A DNA stretch of 64,000 bases from Manihot esculenta (lineage: Eukaryota > Streptophyta > Magnoliopsida > Malpighiales > Euphorbiaceae): positions 9,846,817 to 9,910,816 of the forward strand of contig NC_035170.2 of NCBI RefSeq assembly GCF_001659605.2, in the 5' to 3' direction. Of the stretch, positions 44,326-56,223 are shown piece after piece. A program made the position numbers and the translations under genes. The notes below the pieces were generated by a model. That model worked only from the letters and a program-made list of their open reading frames with translations, did not search any database and was not told the DNA's origin. Positions within the stretch are counted from its first letter, which is position 1; each line of letters starts with the position of its first letter.

Positions 44326-47300
44326 ATGACTCAGCAGGAGGCTAACACATCCAACACCGTGGTGTCAGGTAATCTCGTCATTGGGTGTTCTGATGTGTAT
44401 GCATTAATGGACCCGGGTGCATCTCATTCATTTATTGCTCCGAGAGCCGTCAAGAGGTTGGGTCTGATAGTCTCTGGGTTAGAGTGTCCCCTATGGGTCA
44501 GTGGACCCAAGTGTGACCCGTCAGTGGCAGTGTCAGTCTGCCAGTACAGTCCAGTTTTTGTTGAGGGAAGATGCCTCTCCGCCGACCTTGTGGTTCTAGA
44601 TTTGACAGACTTTGACGTCATTCTAGGGATGGATTGGCTATCTACCCATGGTGCTACCTTGGACTGCAGAGACAAGGTAGTCAAGTTCAGAGATCAGAAC
44701 GGGTCAGAGGTCGTCTTCAGAGGAGACAAGAGGGGTACACCTAGAGGTCTGATATCAGCTCTTCAGGCTCATAGGTTGCTTAGGAAGGGATGTCAGGGGT
44801 ACTTAGCTCATGTGAGAGAGCTAGACAGTCAGGTCAGGGAGCCAGCCTCGGTGCCAGTTGTCAGAGAATTTCAGGATGTTTTTCCAGACGAGCTTCCAGG
44901 TTTACCACCTGCTAGGGAGATAGAGTTTGAGATAGAGTTGATGCCTGGAACTAGACCGATCTCTATCCCTCCCTACAGGATGGCCCCAGCCGAGTTGAAG
45001 GAGTTGAAAGAGCAATTGCAAGAGCTGGTAGAAAAGGGCTTCATCCGACAGAGTACCTCACCTTGGGGTGCTCCGGTCTTTTTTGTGAGGAAGAAGGACG
45101 GATCCCTTAGACTTTGTATCGACTACAGGCAGTTGAACAAAGTCACTACCAAGAATAGGTACCCTCTGCCAAGGATCGATGATCTATTCGACCAGCTAGC
45201 CGGAGCGGGTTGTTTCTCAAAAATAGATCTGAGATCTGGGTACCATCAGCTGAGGATAAGAGAAGAAGACGTGCCAAAGACAGCTTTCAGGACCAGATAT
45301 GGGCATTTTGAGTTCCTTGTAATGCCGTTCGGGTTAACCAACGCCCCTGCAGCATTCATGGATCTCATGAACAGAGTGTTTAGCCAATACCTGGATCACT
45401 TTGTTATTGTCTTCATAGATGATATCTTAGTGTATTCTAGGAATGCAGAGGAGCATGCCCATCATCTGAGGTTGGTTCTGCAAACCTTGAGGGAACATGG
45501 CTTGTATGCCAAGTTCTCTAAGTGTGAATTCTGGCTGAGGAGCATTTCATTCTTGGGGCATGTTGTGTCAGAAAATGGAATAGAGGTAGACCCCAAGAAG
45601 GTAGAAGCTGTGGCTAACTGGCCTAGACCCACTTCAGTGACAGAGATTAGAAGTTTCTTGGGTTTGGCAGGTTACTACAGGAGGTTCGTTCAGGACTTCT
45701 CAAAGATTGCAGCTCCTCTGACCAGACTAACCAGAAAGAATCAGAAGTTTGCGTGGACTGACCAGTGCGAAGAGAGTTTTGAAGAGTTTAAGAAGAGGTT
45801 GACTTCAGCACCAGTGTTAGCTCTGTCATCTAGTGATGAAGACTTTACAGTCTTTTGTGATGCGTCCCGTGTGGGACTGGGTTGTGTACTACTGCAGAAT
45901 GAGAGGGTGATTGCTTATGCTTCTAGGCAGCTGAAGAAGCATGAGTTGAATTACCCCACACATGACCTGGAGATGGCAGCAGTAATCTTTGCACTCAAGA
46001 TGTGGAGGCACTACCTCTATGGGGTTAAATGTGAGATCTTCACGGATCACAAGAGCCTACAGTACATCCTGAGTCAAAGAGATTTGAACCTGAGACAGAG
46101 AAGATGGGTGGAGCTGCTGAGTGACTATGATTGCAAGATTCAGTACCATCCGAGTAAGGCGAACGTTGTGGCAGACGCCTTAAGCCGGAAATCACTCGGC
46201 AGTTTATCCCACGTATCGGCAGAGAGGAGGCCAGTGGTGAAGGAGTTTTACAAGCTCATTGAGGAAGGTCTACAGATGGAGTTGTCTGGTACAGGTGCCT
46301 TGGTGGCCCAGATGAGAGTGACACCCGTGTTTCTGGAGCAGGTGGCTCAGAAACAGCATGAGGACCCGGAGTTAGTGAAAATTGCCAGGACTGTTCAGTC
46401 AGGCAATGATAGTGAGTTCAGATTCGACAGCAAGGGGATCCTCCGCTATGGGAGCAGACTATGTGTACCAGATGACATAGGGCTAAAAGGAGACATTATG
46501 AGAGAGGCTCATAATGCAAGATACAGCATTCACCCCGGGGCCACCAAGATGTATCAAGATCTAAAGAAGGTTTATTGGTGGCCAGCTATGAAGAAAGAAG
46601 TGGCACAGTTTGTGTCAGCCTGCGAAGTGTGTCAGAGGGTGAAGCTGGAACATCAGAAGCCGGCTGGAACGCTTAACCCGCTACCTATTCCAGAATGGAA
46701 ATGGGAAAATATAGCTATGGACTTCGTAGTGGGGTTACCGGCGGCGTCCAACAGATTGGACTCCATATGGGTGATTGTGGACAGACTCACCAAATCTGCT
46801 CACTTCATCCCTGTCAAGAGTGGCTATTCTATGGACAAGTTGGCGCAGGTGTATGTTGATGAGATCGTCAGGCTGCATGGGGTTCCTGTTTCGATAGTGT
46901 CAGATAGAGGGCCCCAGTTCACCTCCAGATTTTGGCGGAGTCTGCAGAACGCCATGGGTACCAGGTTGGATTTTAGCACTGCTTTCCATCCACAGACGGA
47001 CGGACAGTCAGAAAGGACCATCCAGACCATAGAGGATATGCTCAGGATGTGTGTGCTGGACTTTGGCGGTTCTTGGAGGCAGCATCTACCTTTGGTGGAG
47101 TTCGCCTACAATAACAGCCAGCATGCTAGCATCGGGATGGCTCCATATGAAGCTTTGTATGGGAGGAAGTGCAGATCACCTGTTTGCTGGGAAGAAGTTG
47201 GGGAAAAGGCCTTGGTAGGGCCTGAGCTAGTAGAGATTACCAGCAGGGTAGTACCCATAATCAGAGAAAGGATCAAGACTGCTGCAAGCAGACAGAAGAG

Positions 47301-47754
47301 TTATGCAGACATCCGCAGAAGACAGGTCGAGTTTCAGGAGGGGGATCTAGTATTGCTCAAGGTGTCTCCTATGAAAGGAGTGGTTCGCTTCGGAAAGAAA
47401 GGTAAACTAGCCCCACGATACATCAGACCCTTTGAAATCTTGCAAAGGATTGGGAATGTGTCGTACAAGCTGGATTTACCTGCTTCAATAGAAAGAATCC
47501 ATCCGATTTTCCATGTTTCAATGTTGAGGAAGTTTGTGTCAGATCCGAGCAAGGTTCTTAGTGAGCCTGATGTTGAAGTCCAAGAGGATCTCACCTATGT
47601 TGAACAGCCAGTACGGATCATAGACACCCAAATCAGAAAGCTAAGAAACAAGGAAATTCCGATGGTGAAAGTCCTGTGGAACCACCACAATTTGGAAGAA
47701 TGCACTTGGGAGACACGGGAGTCTATGCTCCAGCAGTACCCTCATCTCTTTTAA
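44326..47754 (+). CDS. pol: Pol polyprotein of element 3, open
   Basis: 1142 codons aligning end to end and without gaps with the pol of element 1; its first Met equals residue 41 there. The protease Asp is at 29 (DPGASHSFI), RT FIDD at 363-366, the RNase H CDAS Asp at 512, the integrase finger from His 736, and the integrase triad at Asp 799, Asp 860 and Glu 896. The chromodomain-like tail spans about 1093-1140. Upstream the frame is broken: near 44264 GGTAGAGG lacks one G relative to element 1, and element 5 separates it from gag. The enzymes are therefore encoded intact but have no normal route to translation from this copy. Confidence 0.93.
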   Translation: MTQQEANTSNTVVSGNLVIGCSDVYALMDPGASHSFIAPRAVKRLGLIVSGLECPLWVSGPKCDPSVAVSVCQYSPVFVEGRCLSADLVVLDLTDFDVILGMDWLSTHGATLDCRDKVVKFRDQNGSEVVFRGDKRGTPRGLISALQAHRLLRKGCQGYLAHVRELDSQVREPASVPVVREFQDVFPDELPGLPPAREIEFEIELMPGTRPISIPPYRMAPAELKELKEQLQELVEKGFIRQSTSPWGAPVFFVRKKDGSLRLCIDYRQLNKVTTKNRYPLPRIDDLFDQLAGAGCFSKIDLRSGYHQLRIREEDVPKTAFRTRYGHFEFLVMPFGLTNAPAAFMDLMNRVFSQYLDHFVIVFIDDILVYSRNAEEHAHHLRLVLQTLREHGLYAKFSKCEFWLRSISFLGHVVSENGIEVDPKKVEAVANWPRPTSVTEIRSFLGLAGYYRRFVQDFSKIAAPLTRLTRKNQKFAWTDQCEESFEEFKKRLTSAPVLALSSSDEDFTVFCDASRVGLGCVLLQNERVIAYASRQLKKHELNYPTHDLEMAAVIFALKMWRHYLYGVKCEIFTDHKSLQYILSQRDLNLRQRRWVELLSDYDCKIQYHPSKANVVADALSRKSLGSLSHVSAERRPVVKEFYKLIEEGLQMELSGTGALVAQMRVTPVFLEQVAQKQHEDPELVKIARTVQSGNDSEFRFDSKGILRYGSRLCVPDDIGLKGDIMREAHNARYSIHPGATKMYQDLKKVYWWPAMKKEVAQFVSACEVCQRVKLEHQKPAGTLNPLPIPEWKWENIAMDFVVGLPAASNRLDSIWVIVDRLTKSAHFIPVKSGYSMDKLAQVYVDEIVRLHGVPVSIVSDRGPQFTSRFWRSLQNAMGTRLDFSTAFHPQTDGQSERTIQTIEDMLRMCVLDFGGSWRQHLPLVEFAYNNSQHASIGMAPYEALYGRKCRSPVCWEEVGEKALVGPELVEITSRVVPIIRERIKTAASRQKSYADIRRRQVEFQEGDLVLLKVSPMKGVVRFGKKGKLAPRYIRPFEILQRIGNVSYKLDLPASIERIHPIFHVSMLRKFVSDPSKVLSEPDVEVQEDLTYVEQPVRIIDTQIRKLRNKEIPMVKVLWNHHNLEECTWETRESMLQQYPHLF

Positions 47755-47853
47755 GGTTAGATCTCTATGTGTCTATGTGCTATGTATGTATGTATGTTAT
47801 GTTTTATGCCATGCTATGTGCTAGTTGAGGAACATTCGGGGATGAATGTTCTT

Positions 47854-47866
47854 AAGGGGGGGAGAA
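47854..47866 (+). other. Polypurine tract of element 3
   Basis: G-rich run directly before TGTAATACC at 47867. Confidence 0.92.
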
Positions 47867-50090
47867 TGTAATACCCGGCTAGACTCCGGTATCGGAATTC
47901 CTACCGTCCGGTGGAATCTCGGGTGTCGGAGACCTCTAGTAGGGTAGAAGCATGTTTTTACAAATGTTTTAATGTATTTCATGATTTTAAGTAAAAAGGA
48001 AATGAGTTTTTGCATGAAAACAACCTTGGAGGAAAACCCAGGTTCGGCCGCCGAACATGCATGCATTTCGGTTGTGCCTTAGGCCCCGAAGGCATAAGTG
48101 AGGGAAGTCCAGGTTCGGCCGCCGAACATGGCATGCATGCGGAGGCACGTTTCGGCCCCCGAACGTGGCTTGGCCAGCCACTATAAAAGGGTCCATTAGC
48201 CGAAAACGGGCGAGTTTTTCTCCCCATTGTCGGCCAAGGTGAGCTCTCCGCCGTTCCTCACCAATTCTTGAGTTTTTCCTTCAGATCTTTCAAGATTTTC
48301 ATGAGTTTTTGGTTTGTTTTGAAGATTTTAAAGTTTTGAGCAAGTTTTGAAGTTTTGAGGTTCAAGGAAACTCAGCCCCTCCCATCTCCGAGTTTAGGTC
48401 GTCTCTCTCTCGATCTCCACGAGGTAAGAGCCGATCTTAAGCTCATTTCATGTTTTAAGTAAGTTTTAAGTCGATCTATGGGGTAGAATGCATGCTTAAC
48501 TCATGGTTAGGTTTATGGGTTTTATATGTGTTTATGAACAATGTGAGTTGCTTGTGTGTTGTAGTTGGGGTTTTTGATGGTTTGATGCCCCTAGGAACTT
48601 GTATGTTTGCTTGTGTATGTTTGGGAATGTTGTAGAATAGGTTTATGCATGATTGGATAGTTTTGGAGGCAAATGTGCATAGAAGAGCTGAGTTTCTGCC
48701 ACTAAGGGAGAAACCAGGTTCGGCAGCCGAAGGAACTTTCGGCCGCCGAACATGCTTGTGGAGGCAGCCTTCGGCTGCCGAAGCTTACCCCCGAAAGGAG
48801 ACTTTCGTCTCTGTCTGGGAGTTTCGGCCGCCGAAAGTGCCGCCGAACCTGCCTGACTTTCGGCTCTGGAGGGACTTTCGGCCGCCGAACCTGCCGCCGA
48901 AAGTGCCCTGTCCATCCCTCTTTTGCATGTTTTTCTATGATTTTTTCACGATGTTTGAGGGGGTTTTTGGGGAGTAGTTTAGAGTTATGTTCATGTATGT
49001 TTGGTCCCTCATTTGAGTCCACCTGTGTAGGTTCGGACCCGAGGAACCGAGGACCCCAGCAGTGAGTCAGCTGCTCCGGTGTCTGGTCAGAGCTATCCAG
49101 AGGTGAGTGGAATAAACCTTTATGTTTTTAAGCAAATTAATCGGATAGTTTTGAGCATGTTCATGCATCATGAATGCCATGTGATGTTTTAGGTTGTTTG
49201 CATTAGAATCCACGAATATGTTGCATTGCACATTTTAATGTTGATGTGGATGAATGTTGGATGATCCATAGCCCTCGATCTATGATGTGACGATGTGATA
49301 TGTACAGTACGGAATGTAAGACCAGTGGGACCCATTCTACGTTCGCTGGCACTATGTAAGAGAAAGACCAGGACCTATTCTACGTTCTGGCACAGTTGGA
49401 CCATGTTATGTTATGCTATGTAAGAGAAAGACCAGGACCCCTTCTACGTTCTAGCACAGTTGGACTATGCAGAGGGCTAATGGTGACAAGTTCATCCTTG
49501 ATGTGATTAGCTGTGATGTGATGCATTTCATGTTATCATATGTTTTAAATGTTTTATTATTCTGCTCACTGGGCTCTAGTAGCTCACCCCTCTCCCAATT
49601 TCCCCAGGATTGCAGGTACAGGGTAGACTTGGAGGTTTACAAGAGTAATGAAGTCTTGTGTATGTAATAGATAGTGTGGACATGATAAATGTATTAATGT
49701 TATGTAAAAGTACAGTTTCAGTCATGTAATGATATTGAGGATTAGAGATTGTGCTTGACTTTATGTATGAGGTATCCCTTTTAATACATGATCTTAGATC
49801 TTTTTATGATGTTTATGTAGACCAACTCAACATATGATGTTTTGCCCATTGGGGCATTGAGGAGATCCCACTGAGGGATCATGTTTATGATTTTGAGTAT
49901 GTTCAGTGCATGCACAGGTTGAGTTTGGCATATGAATGAAAGAAAAGTTTTAAATTTTTATGTATGTTGTTGATCATGTATGGGATTAAACAGGTTTTCA
50001 AGTTGCATGTCAGGCTTGCTACGGGTCTTGGCGGCCTTAAGCCGACCCGGATCCTAGCGCCGGTAGCGGTCCGATTTTCGGGTCGTTACA
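47867..50090 (+). repeat. 3' LTR of element 3 (2224 bp)
   Basis: Same layout as the 5' copy, with TATA at 48182-48188 and the 64-bp tandem at about 49312-49470. It is about 40 bp shorter because two places that have two GCC palindromes in the 5' LTR have one here (about 48043 and 48114). Confidence 0.95.
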
Positions 50091-50439
50091 CTTTCATGGA
50101 ATGCATCACATCACAAACAATTCACATCAAGGATAGACTTGTCACCAATAGCCCTCTACATAATCCAACAGTGTCAGGATGTAGAATGGGTCTCTGGTCT
50201 TTCCCTTAAACATAACATATCATAACATTCCAATGTGTCAGTGGCGTAGAATGGGCCTCTGAACTTTCATACCGTATCGTCATGATCATGCCATATCAAG
50301 GGCTAATGGGTCATCCAATATCCATCCACAACAACATCATATTATGCAATGCAACATATTCGTGAATTCTAATGCAAGCAACCTAATATACCTCATGGTA
50401 TTCGTGATGCATGAATATGCTCAAAATTTAATTACTTTG

Positions 50440-50837
50440 AAACATAAAGATATATTCTACTTACCTCGGGCTGACTTTGAAGTAGCTATCTCACTGCTGG
50501 GTTCCTCGGGTCCGAACCTACACAGGTGGACTCAAATGAGGGACCAAATATACACTAACATAACTCTAAACATCTCCCCAAAAACCCCTTGAAACATCAT
50601 AAAACATTCATAGGAAACATGCAAAGGAAGGCTGGAAACATAAAGATCCATTCTACTCACCTCGGGCTGACTCTGAAGTAGCTATCTCACTACTGGGTTC
50701 CTCGGTTCCTTGGGTCCGAACCTACACAGGTGGACTCAAATGAGGGACCAAACATACACTAACATAACTCTAAACATCTCCCCAAAAATCCCCTGAAACA
50801 TCATAAACATTCATAGGAAACATGCAAAGGAAGGCTG
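50440..50837 (-). repeat. 196-bp tandem duplication inside the outer solo LTR
   Basis: Copies run 50440-50635 and 50636-50837. Each has the sequence around TCCACCTGTGTAGGTTCGGA (reverse) and a donor-like AGGTGAGT or AGGTAAGT. They differ at roughly a dozen positions and by a small insertion. Confidence 0.88.
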
Positions 50838-52149
50838 GACAGGACACTTTCGACGGTAGGTTCGGCGGCCGAAAGTCCCTCCAGAGCCGAAAGTCATGCA
50901 CTTTCGGGGGCAGGTTCGACGACCGAAAGTCCTTCCAGAGCCGAAGGTCACCATCCTTCGGGGGCAGGTTCGGCGGTCGAAACTCCCCTCCAGAGCCGAA
51001 AGTCCAACTTTCGAGGGCGAGTTTAGGCGGCCAAAACTTGCCTCCACAAGCAGGTTCGGCGGCTGAACCTGAGTTCTTCCAGAATGGCAGAACTCGAGCC
51101 TCTCACACACAATCAGCCAACCAAACCTTCTCAACACACAACCAACTATTCTAAAACATGCATATACACATTTTCAAGCATATAGGGGCTTAAAACTAGC
51201 CTATACCCTAACAACAACAATATTTAACATACATTAAACATACATTTTCCATTGAACCATCATAAACCCTAACCTTTAGATCTACCCTCAAACATGCATC
51301 AAAGCTTTCTAAAACCCCTCAAAACTTACTTAAAACATGAAAGAAGGGTAGGGTCTACTCTTACCTCTTGAAAATCGAGAGGAGAGGTGATCCAAACTCA
51401 GAGATAGGGAGAAATCGAGCTCCGGGGTCTCCAAGCTTTCAAAACTTTTATTTTTGCTCAAAAATCTTCAAAACAACGTAAAAACTCATTAAAACTCGAA
51501 GGGATTGAAGGAAAACACAAAATCAACCAAAGGAAGGCGAAATCTCACCTATACCCGAAAATAGAGAGAGAAAACTCGCCCATTTTCGGACACGGGGCCT
51601 TTTATAGGTGGCTGGCCAGATCACCTTCGGAGGCCAAAAGAGCTTCCGCAAGTCACCAACATTCGACGGCCGAACATGAGGTTCGGCGGCCGAACCTGAC
51701 TTTTCCAACCTTGGTCTTTTCTTTCAAAACTCAATTTCTTTCTTCATTCAAACCATAAAACATGTAAATACATTTTATAAGAACATGATTTTACCCTTCT
51801 AGAGAGTTCCGACATCCGAAATTCCGCCGGAAAGCAGGAATTTCAATGCAGGGGTCTAACCAGGTATTACAGTCTATAAGATTTATCTTAAAGATGATAA
51901 AATAAGAATATTGTATTAAAAAGATCTAAACTTTTATAAATTCTATCTCAACCAATATACATTGGAAAAATTCATGTTTCTCAAGAGCTTTCAAATGATA
52001 CCATAATCACAATTTATAAAAAAAATATATATATAGTAAGATATAAGCAATAAAAGATGTCTATCTAAAATATACTTAAATAAAAAAAATAAATAAACAT
52101 ATGCAATTTTTTTAAAAAAATAACAATAAAACTATGACATGTAAGGAAT

Positions 52150-52664
52150 CGAACTCTAGTACCAATATTGAAAAATTAATAAATTTTTTAGGATCGAAAT
52201 AAATAAACAACATATTAAAGTTCACCTTGTATAATGTAACCTATGCATAATCATATATTTTCAACGAACCGTATATGTATTTCATAATCTAAGGGTTACC
52301 TAGAATTAGAGTGTATTCTAATAATAATTTAAGTATCTGAATATCTATAGATTCTATGATTAATGCCATTTGTTCCACGTGAATATAATAAAAGATCACC
52401 CGATACATATAGGAGATAGCTTGACACCTACAAGAGCCTAATCAGAAAGAATAAATCAAGAGAATAACTTTTTATTCTTCAAAATTTCTTTTTGATACAC
52501 GTAAAAATTTTAGAGAGAAAAGAATTTTATTGATGATGAAAAAAAACCTTTTTTCATAAGCAACATAGAATTCTATCAATCATGTTAGTAGAGGGAGAAT
52601 ACTGCCACCATCCACACAAGAGCAGTTACATGGGAGAATGGCTTTTTGCCATGTAACTCCTACA
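52150..52664 (-). repeat. Probable copia 5' LTR with primer site
   Basis: On the minus strand a region starting TGTAGGAGTTACATGGC (52664) and ending TTTTTCA (about 52175) is followed by ATTGGTACTAGAGTTC, a damaged form of TGGTATCAGAGCTC, the Met-tRNA primer site usual in plant copia elements. It contains CATCAATAAAATTC, a likely polyadenylation region. The partner LTR was not found in the window. Confidence 0.55.
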
Positions 52665-53296
52665 AATTTAAAATTTAATTTTTTTATTTTAATCTCTATA
52701 AAATAAATTAAAAAATTAAGTTATTATAAATAAAATACAGAATTTTATTTGAATGTATTATTTCTTTCAAATCTAAAATTACAGCATATTCAAAATAATT
52801 AAAAATAATATTTATTCTAAAATTTTTATAATTATTAATGCAAAATAAAATAACTATTAAATTTATACACGGCATAATTTAATTATATTTAAAAAATAAA
52901 AAATATTATATTTGACATACCATTTAAATTTTAATATTTTAATTTTATAAAATTGACTAAAATTACATTTCAATATAAATATTAAATCATTCCTCTAAAA
53001 TTTAAATGTAAACATTAGGGTTTTTCTTAAGTAAATTAGCCCATCCGAATTAATAATTTGTATTGAAGTCGTGTTTTGTAATCATCTTAATTGATTTTTT
53101 TTAAAAAAAATTTACACTTAAAAGAAATCTATAATAGCCGAATAATGTGAAAGTACAATTTTTTAATACGTGAATTCACTTAACCAACTTGATCTAACTA
53201 GGTCTAGCATCACTTGGAACAAAATTACTTGCATAGTCTCCAGCTCGAGATATTTTTACTCATAATCTCCTTTTATTTTTGTTTTTTGAACAGCAG
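52665..53296. other. AT-rich spacer
   Basis: No gene, RNA or repeat recognised. The last part is probably the downstream flank of the expansin gene. Confidence 0.5.
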
Positions 53297-53400
53297 TCCA
53301 CTTTCTGTTCCCAATAAACTCAATTGTGATTCCATCATCATCATCATCATTTGAAGCAGAAAATGTGAAATTCAACCTCAAAAAGAGCAGCAGATGTTAT
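53297..53400 (-). pseudogene. Possible degenerate copy of the expansin 3' end
   Basis: About 125 bp downstream of the expansin stop, minus-strand translation gives NFTFSASNDDDDDGITIEFI, which resembles LSFEVTNSDGITITSY in exon 2. A CAT trinucleotide run makes the Asp stretch. Similarity is short and could be chance. Confidence 0.3.
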
Positions 53401-53522
53401 CAAAATCATGTAGCTCAAGTTTAGTTTTACATTACAACAATCACAGTGCTTTCAAAAAGATGACAGAAAAAAGAAAAGAATGGCTTCATCTATATATATG
53501 ATTTGGGTTGATGGTGCTAACA

Positions 53523-56223
53523 CTAAGTCTCAAATTGCTTGCCTTCAAAACTCTGCCCAAAGCTCCAACCCTTGGGAGCCACATTGTAAGAGGTAATTGT
53601 GATTCCATCACTATTAGTCACCTCAAATGAAAGAGGTTGATTCTTTAAATCAGCATTTATATGCCAGTTCTGTCCCCAGTTTCTACCCATTTGAAGCCAA
53701 CCTGTTCTTGAACCTTTAATCTTCATTGCGGTTATATCACCTGCACCTGCAACATTGCTGATCATCACCGAAATGAAGATGCTGGATCCCGAGATAGTAA
53801 AGCGAATTCCTCCATCCTTTCTGCATTTGATTCTGTCCAACAAACTCACATTTAAGCGAAAGCGAATCACTTTAGCAGATCAAGGCTTCCAAGGCAAACT
53901 AGACCTTGCATTCACATCAGTAAGAACCAAATTCTCTCACACATGTGCTCGCACATGCACACCCATAGGAATTCTCAAGTAAAGCTCCTAATCCACAAAT
54001 TTAGATCAATTGAAGTGTCTCCAGACTGCTTTAAGCAGAAAATGTCGCCTAGGGAACTCCATTCATCAACAAGTTGCCAAAATATAAATTATAGGTCAAA
54101 CTCAGCAAAGGACATGAGCATGTCCTAAAGTAGAATTTTAATGAGTTGTACACAAATAATGCAAAGAAACTAAAGCTGTTTTTATGCAAGAGTAGATTGT
54201 TTGTAAACTGCTTTGCTCATTTCCTAAGCAAGGAGATCTGAAATAGCAAGGACTAGAATTGGCAAGAATCATATAACAATCACTACGGTCAAAGGTGAAG
54301 GCGGAGGCAAAAGAAAGCAGGAGTATCAGGACTCAGGTATTCATGCTTCAGCGTTAACCATGGCCTTCAAATTCATGTAACCCCCTAAATCTGGAAAAGC
54401 GAAGGACTCAATTATTGTTCATACCAAATTCTGTTCTTTTGTCTAGTTCTTTTTTTTTTTTTTTTTTGAAAACAAAATGATGCTAAATTGTTGAGAATTG
54501 CAGGGAGTCTAACAGATATGGTGTATTATGAAACAAGGCTCCAAATCATAGAAAACCTCCCCTATTGACACTCCCATGCCTTCAAAAGTCGCATAGGCTT
54601 ATGGAGTGTGACATAATAAGGTGTTCCTATTCCTATGTGCTTTGGCTTTTTCCTCTATTGGTCATCAGTTCTATTCCTTTTCTTCTTTTTCCTGAACAAA
54701 CATGAGTTGATTTAAAAATAAAAATGAAGAAATAAAAACCTTTTAATGTGAAGAAATTGTGTGGGAAGGTTTATGCAACTTCTGTACATGTAGACACACT
54801 TACTCGTGCTTGACTCTGGGATGAAAATATTACAATTTAAATTAAAATCTTTCAACTAAAAGGAAGCATAACCCTCTCCTAGAAATGAAAATAGTATAAA
54901 GACACTTTAGCTTAATTGAAAGCTAAATAACTTCAGCCATTACATAGAGACATTTAAAAGCAAACTTCTCTTTTTTTTTTCTCCCCAAGAAATAAAAGTA
55001 GCAAAATATTTGTATCATGCATAATGCATTATGATGAAAGTCTTTTACTCCTTTTAATAAATGATTGATCGGCTGTCTCCCACTATCTATTTATTTTATG
55101 CTATATATTTACTTTTCCTTTTCATCAAATAAAGGAAGACTTTTACTTCTTTTAATAAATGATTGGTGGGCCATCTCCCACTATTTATTTAGTTTGATAA
55201 ATATTTACTTTTCTTTTTCATCAGATCATAAACCAAAAGCAAAAAGGTAAAAAGCATATTACCCTTAAGGAAAATTTTGCCCTTGTGCCAAGTTTTAATG
55301 CACAATCACTCACATAACTCTGTTTAATGAGTTTACATATTTTACCATAAGCATAAGTAGGAGTGTATTTCTAATACTCAGTCTACATGCACCATCACTA
55401 CTATAAAATGAACATTATGCAAAATGAGATCCATCCATCTGATCCGCACATGTGCACCATGTGTCCATAAAAGTCCAATTTAGGGAAGACAAATTATGGA
55501 CTTCAAAGCCTAACAATTAGTTCTGGGGAACAACAAGCAGGTGTGTGAATGGCATAAGTTTGCAGGGAAACTTGCATATGCTACCATGAAAATATATGAA
55601 GCAAAGCACGAGACAATATATACATTCATGCATACATTCTCACACGAAAGGAAAAGAACATCAAAGAAAATGAACATCAAAGAGAAAATGAAATTAAAGG
55701 AGGTGCATATGTACCTCCGGTACTGTATAGGCATGTTACCAGCCTTCCATATGGCAATCTTCTCATAGGACTCAATGGGAAGCACAAAATGTTTGTTTGG
55801 CGGGTTACAGTGGCCTCCACCATCAGAAGTGAATCCATAATTGGGAGCACAGAAATTAGTAACCGTCACAATGACAGAAGTGCCAGGGATGCACCACCGC
55901 AAGTCCTCCACACATCGCAACTCAAAGCATGCACCACAGATCTGGCCCCGCTCAAACAAAGCCTCACTAAGCCCCACCGTGGCCTTGCCATACCCTGCTT
56001 TCCCTAAATCTCCATAACCACAGGCTCCACCAACAGTGTCACGGGGGTCAGAAGCAGCATAGTATGTGGCATGTGCAGGTTGCCAATCAGAGAGGGAGGT
56101 CGAGTGGAGTGAAGGAGAGGAGGAGGAGGAGGAGGTGTGGGAAGTGGCTAATAATGAAAATGAGAAGAAGAATAAAAGAAGCAAGAGAGAGTGAATGAGG
56201 TTAAGAGGAGGTGCTGGTGACAT
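53523..56223 (-). CDS. EXPA13: Alpha-expansin, EXPA13-like (two coding exons)
   Basis: Secreted wall-loosening protein of 272 residues that acts without known hydrolysis on cellulose-xyloglucan contacts. Exon 1 is 56223-55715, the intron 55714-53833 (GT-AG, phase 2, about 1.9 kb), exon 2 53832-53523 ending in TAG. I start at 56223 because the hydrophobic run at residues 9-26 then forms a signal peptide; 30 upstream codons open in frame would bury it. Domain 1 has GGACGYG (65-71), CGACFELRC (96-104), TNFC (122-125) and GGHCNPPNKHFV (136-147). The HFD motif of most alpha-expansins is HFV here. Domain 2 keeps GWLQMGRNWGQNWHI and ends GQSFEGKQFET. From memory the best match is Arabidopsis EXPA13. 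Intact apart from lying beside a retrotransposon cluster. Confidence 0.88.
55038..55230. repeat. Two-copy tandem of about 95 bp in the expansin intron
   Basis: Copies begin near 55038 and 55134 and share CTTTTAATAAATGATTG, CTCCCACTAT and TTACTTTTC. They lie mid-intron, far from the splice sites. Confidence 0.75.

Larger units (their letters stand above)
25209..50090 (+). mobile_element. Element 3: complete Tekay-type chromovirus carrying two nested elements
   Basis: CTTTC at 25204-25208 and 50091-50095 brackets the element. Its own sequence is the 5' LTR (25209-26688 plus 34893-35676), primer site, damaged gag (35947-37386), pol (44326-47754), polypurine tract and 3' LTR (47867-50090). Element 4 is inserted in the 5' LTR and element 5 between gag and protease. 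Without the guests it is about 9.9 kb. By hand count the two LTRs differ at roughly 28 positions in about 2.2 kb plus two 20-bp differences. Confidence 0.95.
24665..51871 (-). mobile_element. Minus-strand solo Tekay-type LTR, split by element 3
   Basis: The two parts are 24665-25208 (3' portion) and 50096-51871 (5' portion). Reversed, it starts TGTAATACCTGG at 51871 and ends CGTTATA at 24665 (TG changed to TA on the plus strand). GTCTA flanks both ends, at 24660-24664 and 51872-51876, so the insertion is intact as a solo LTR. It keeps the donor-like AAGAGGTAAG (reversed about 51359-51368), GCC palindromes (about 50850-51070 and 51660-51700), and contains a 196-bp internal duplication. Element 3 entered it with target repeat CTTTC. 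Confidence 0.93.
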
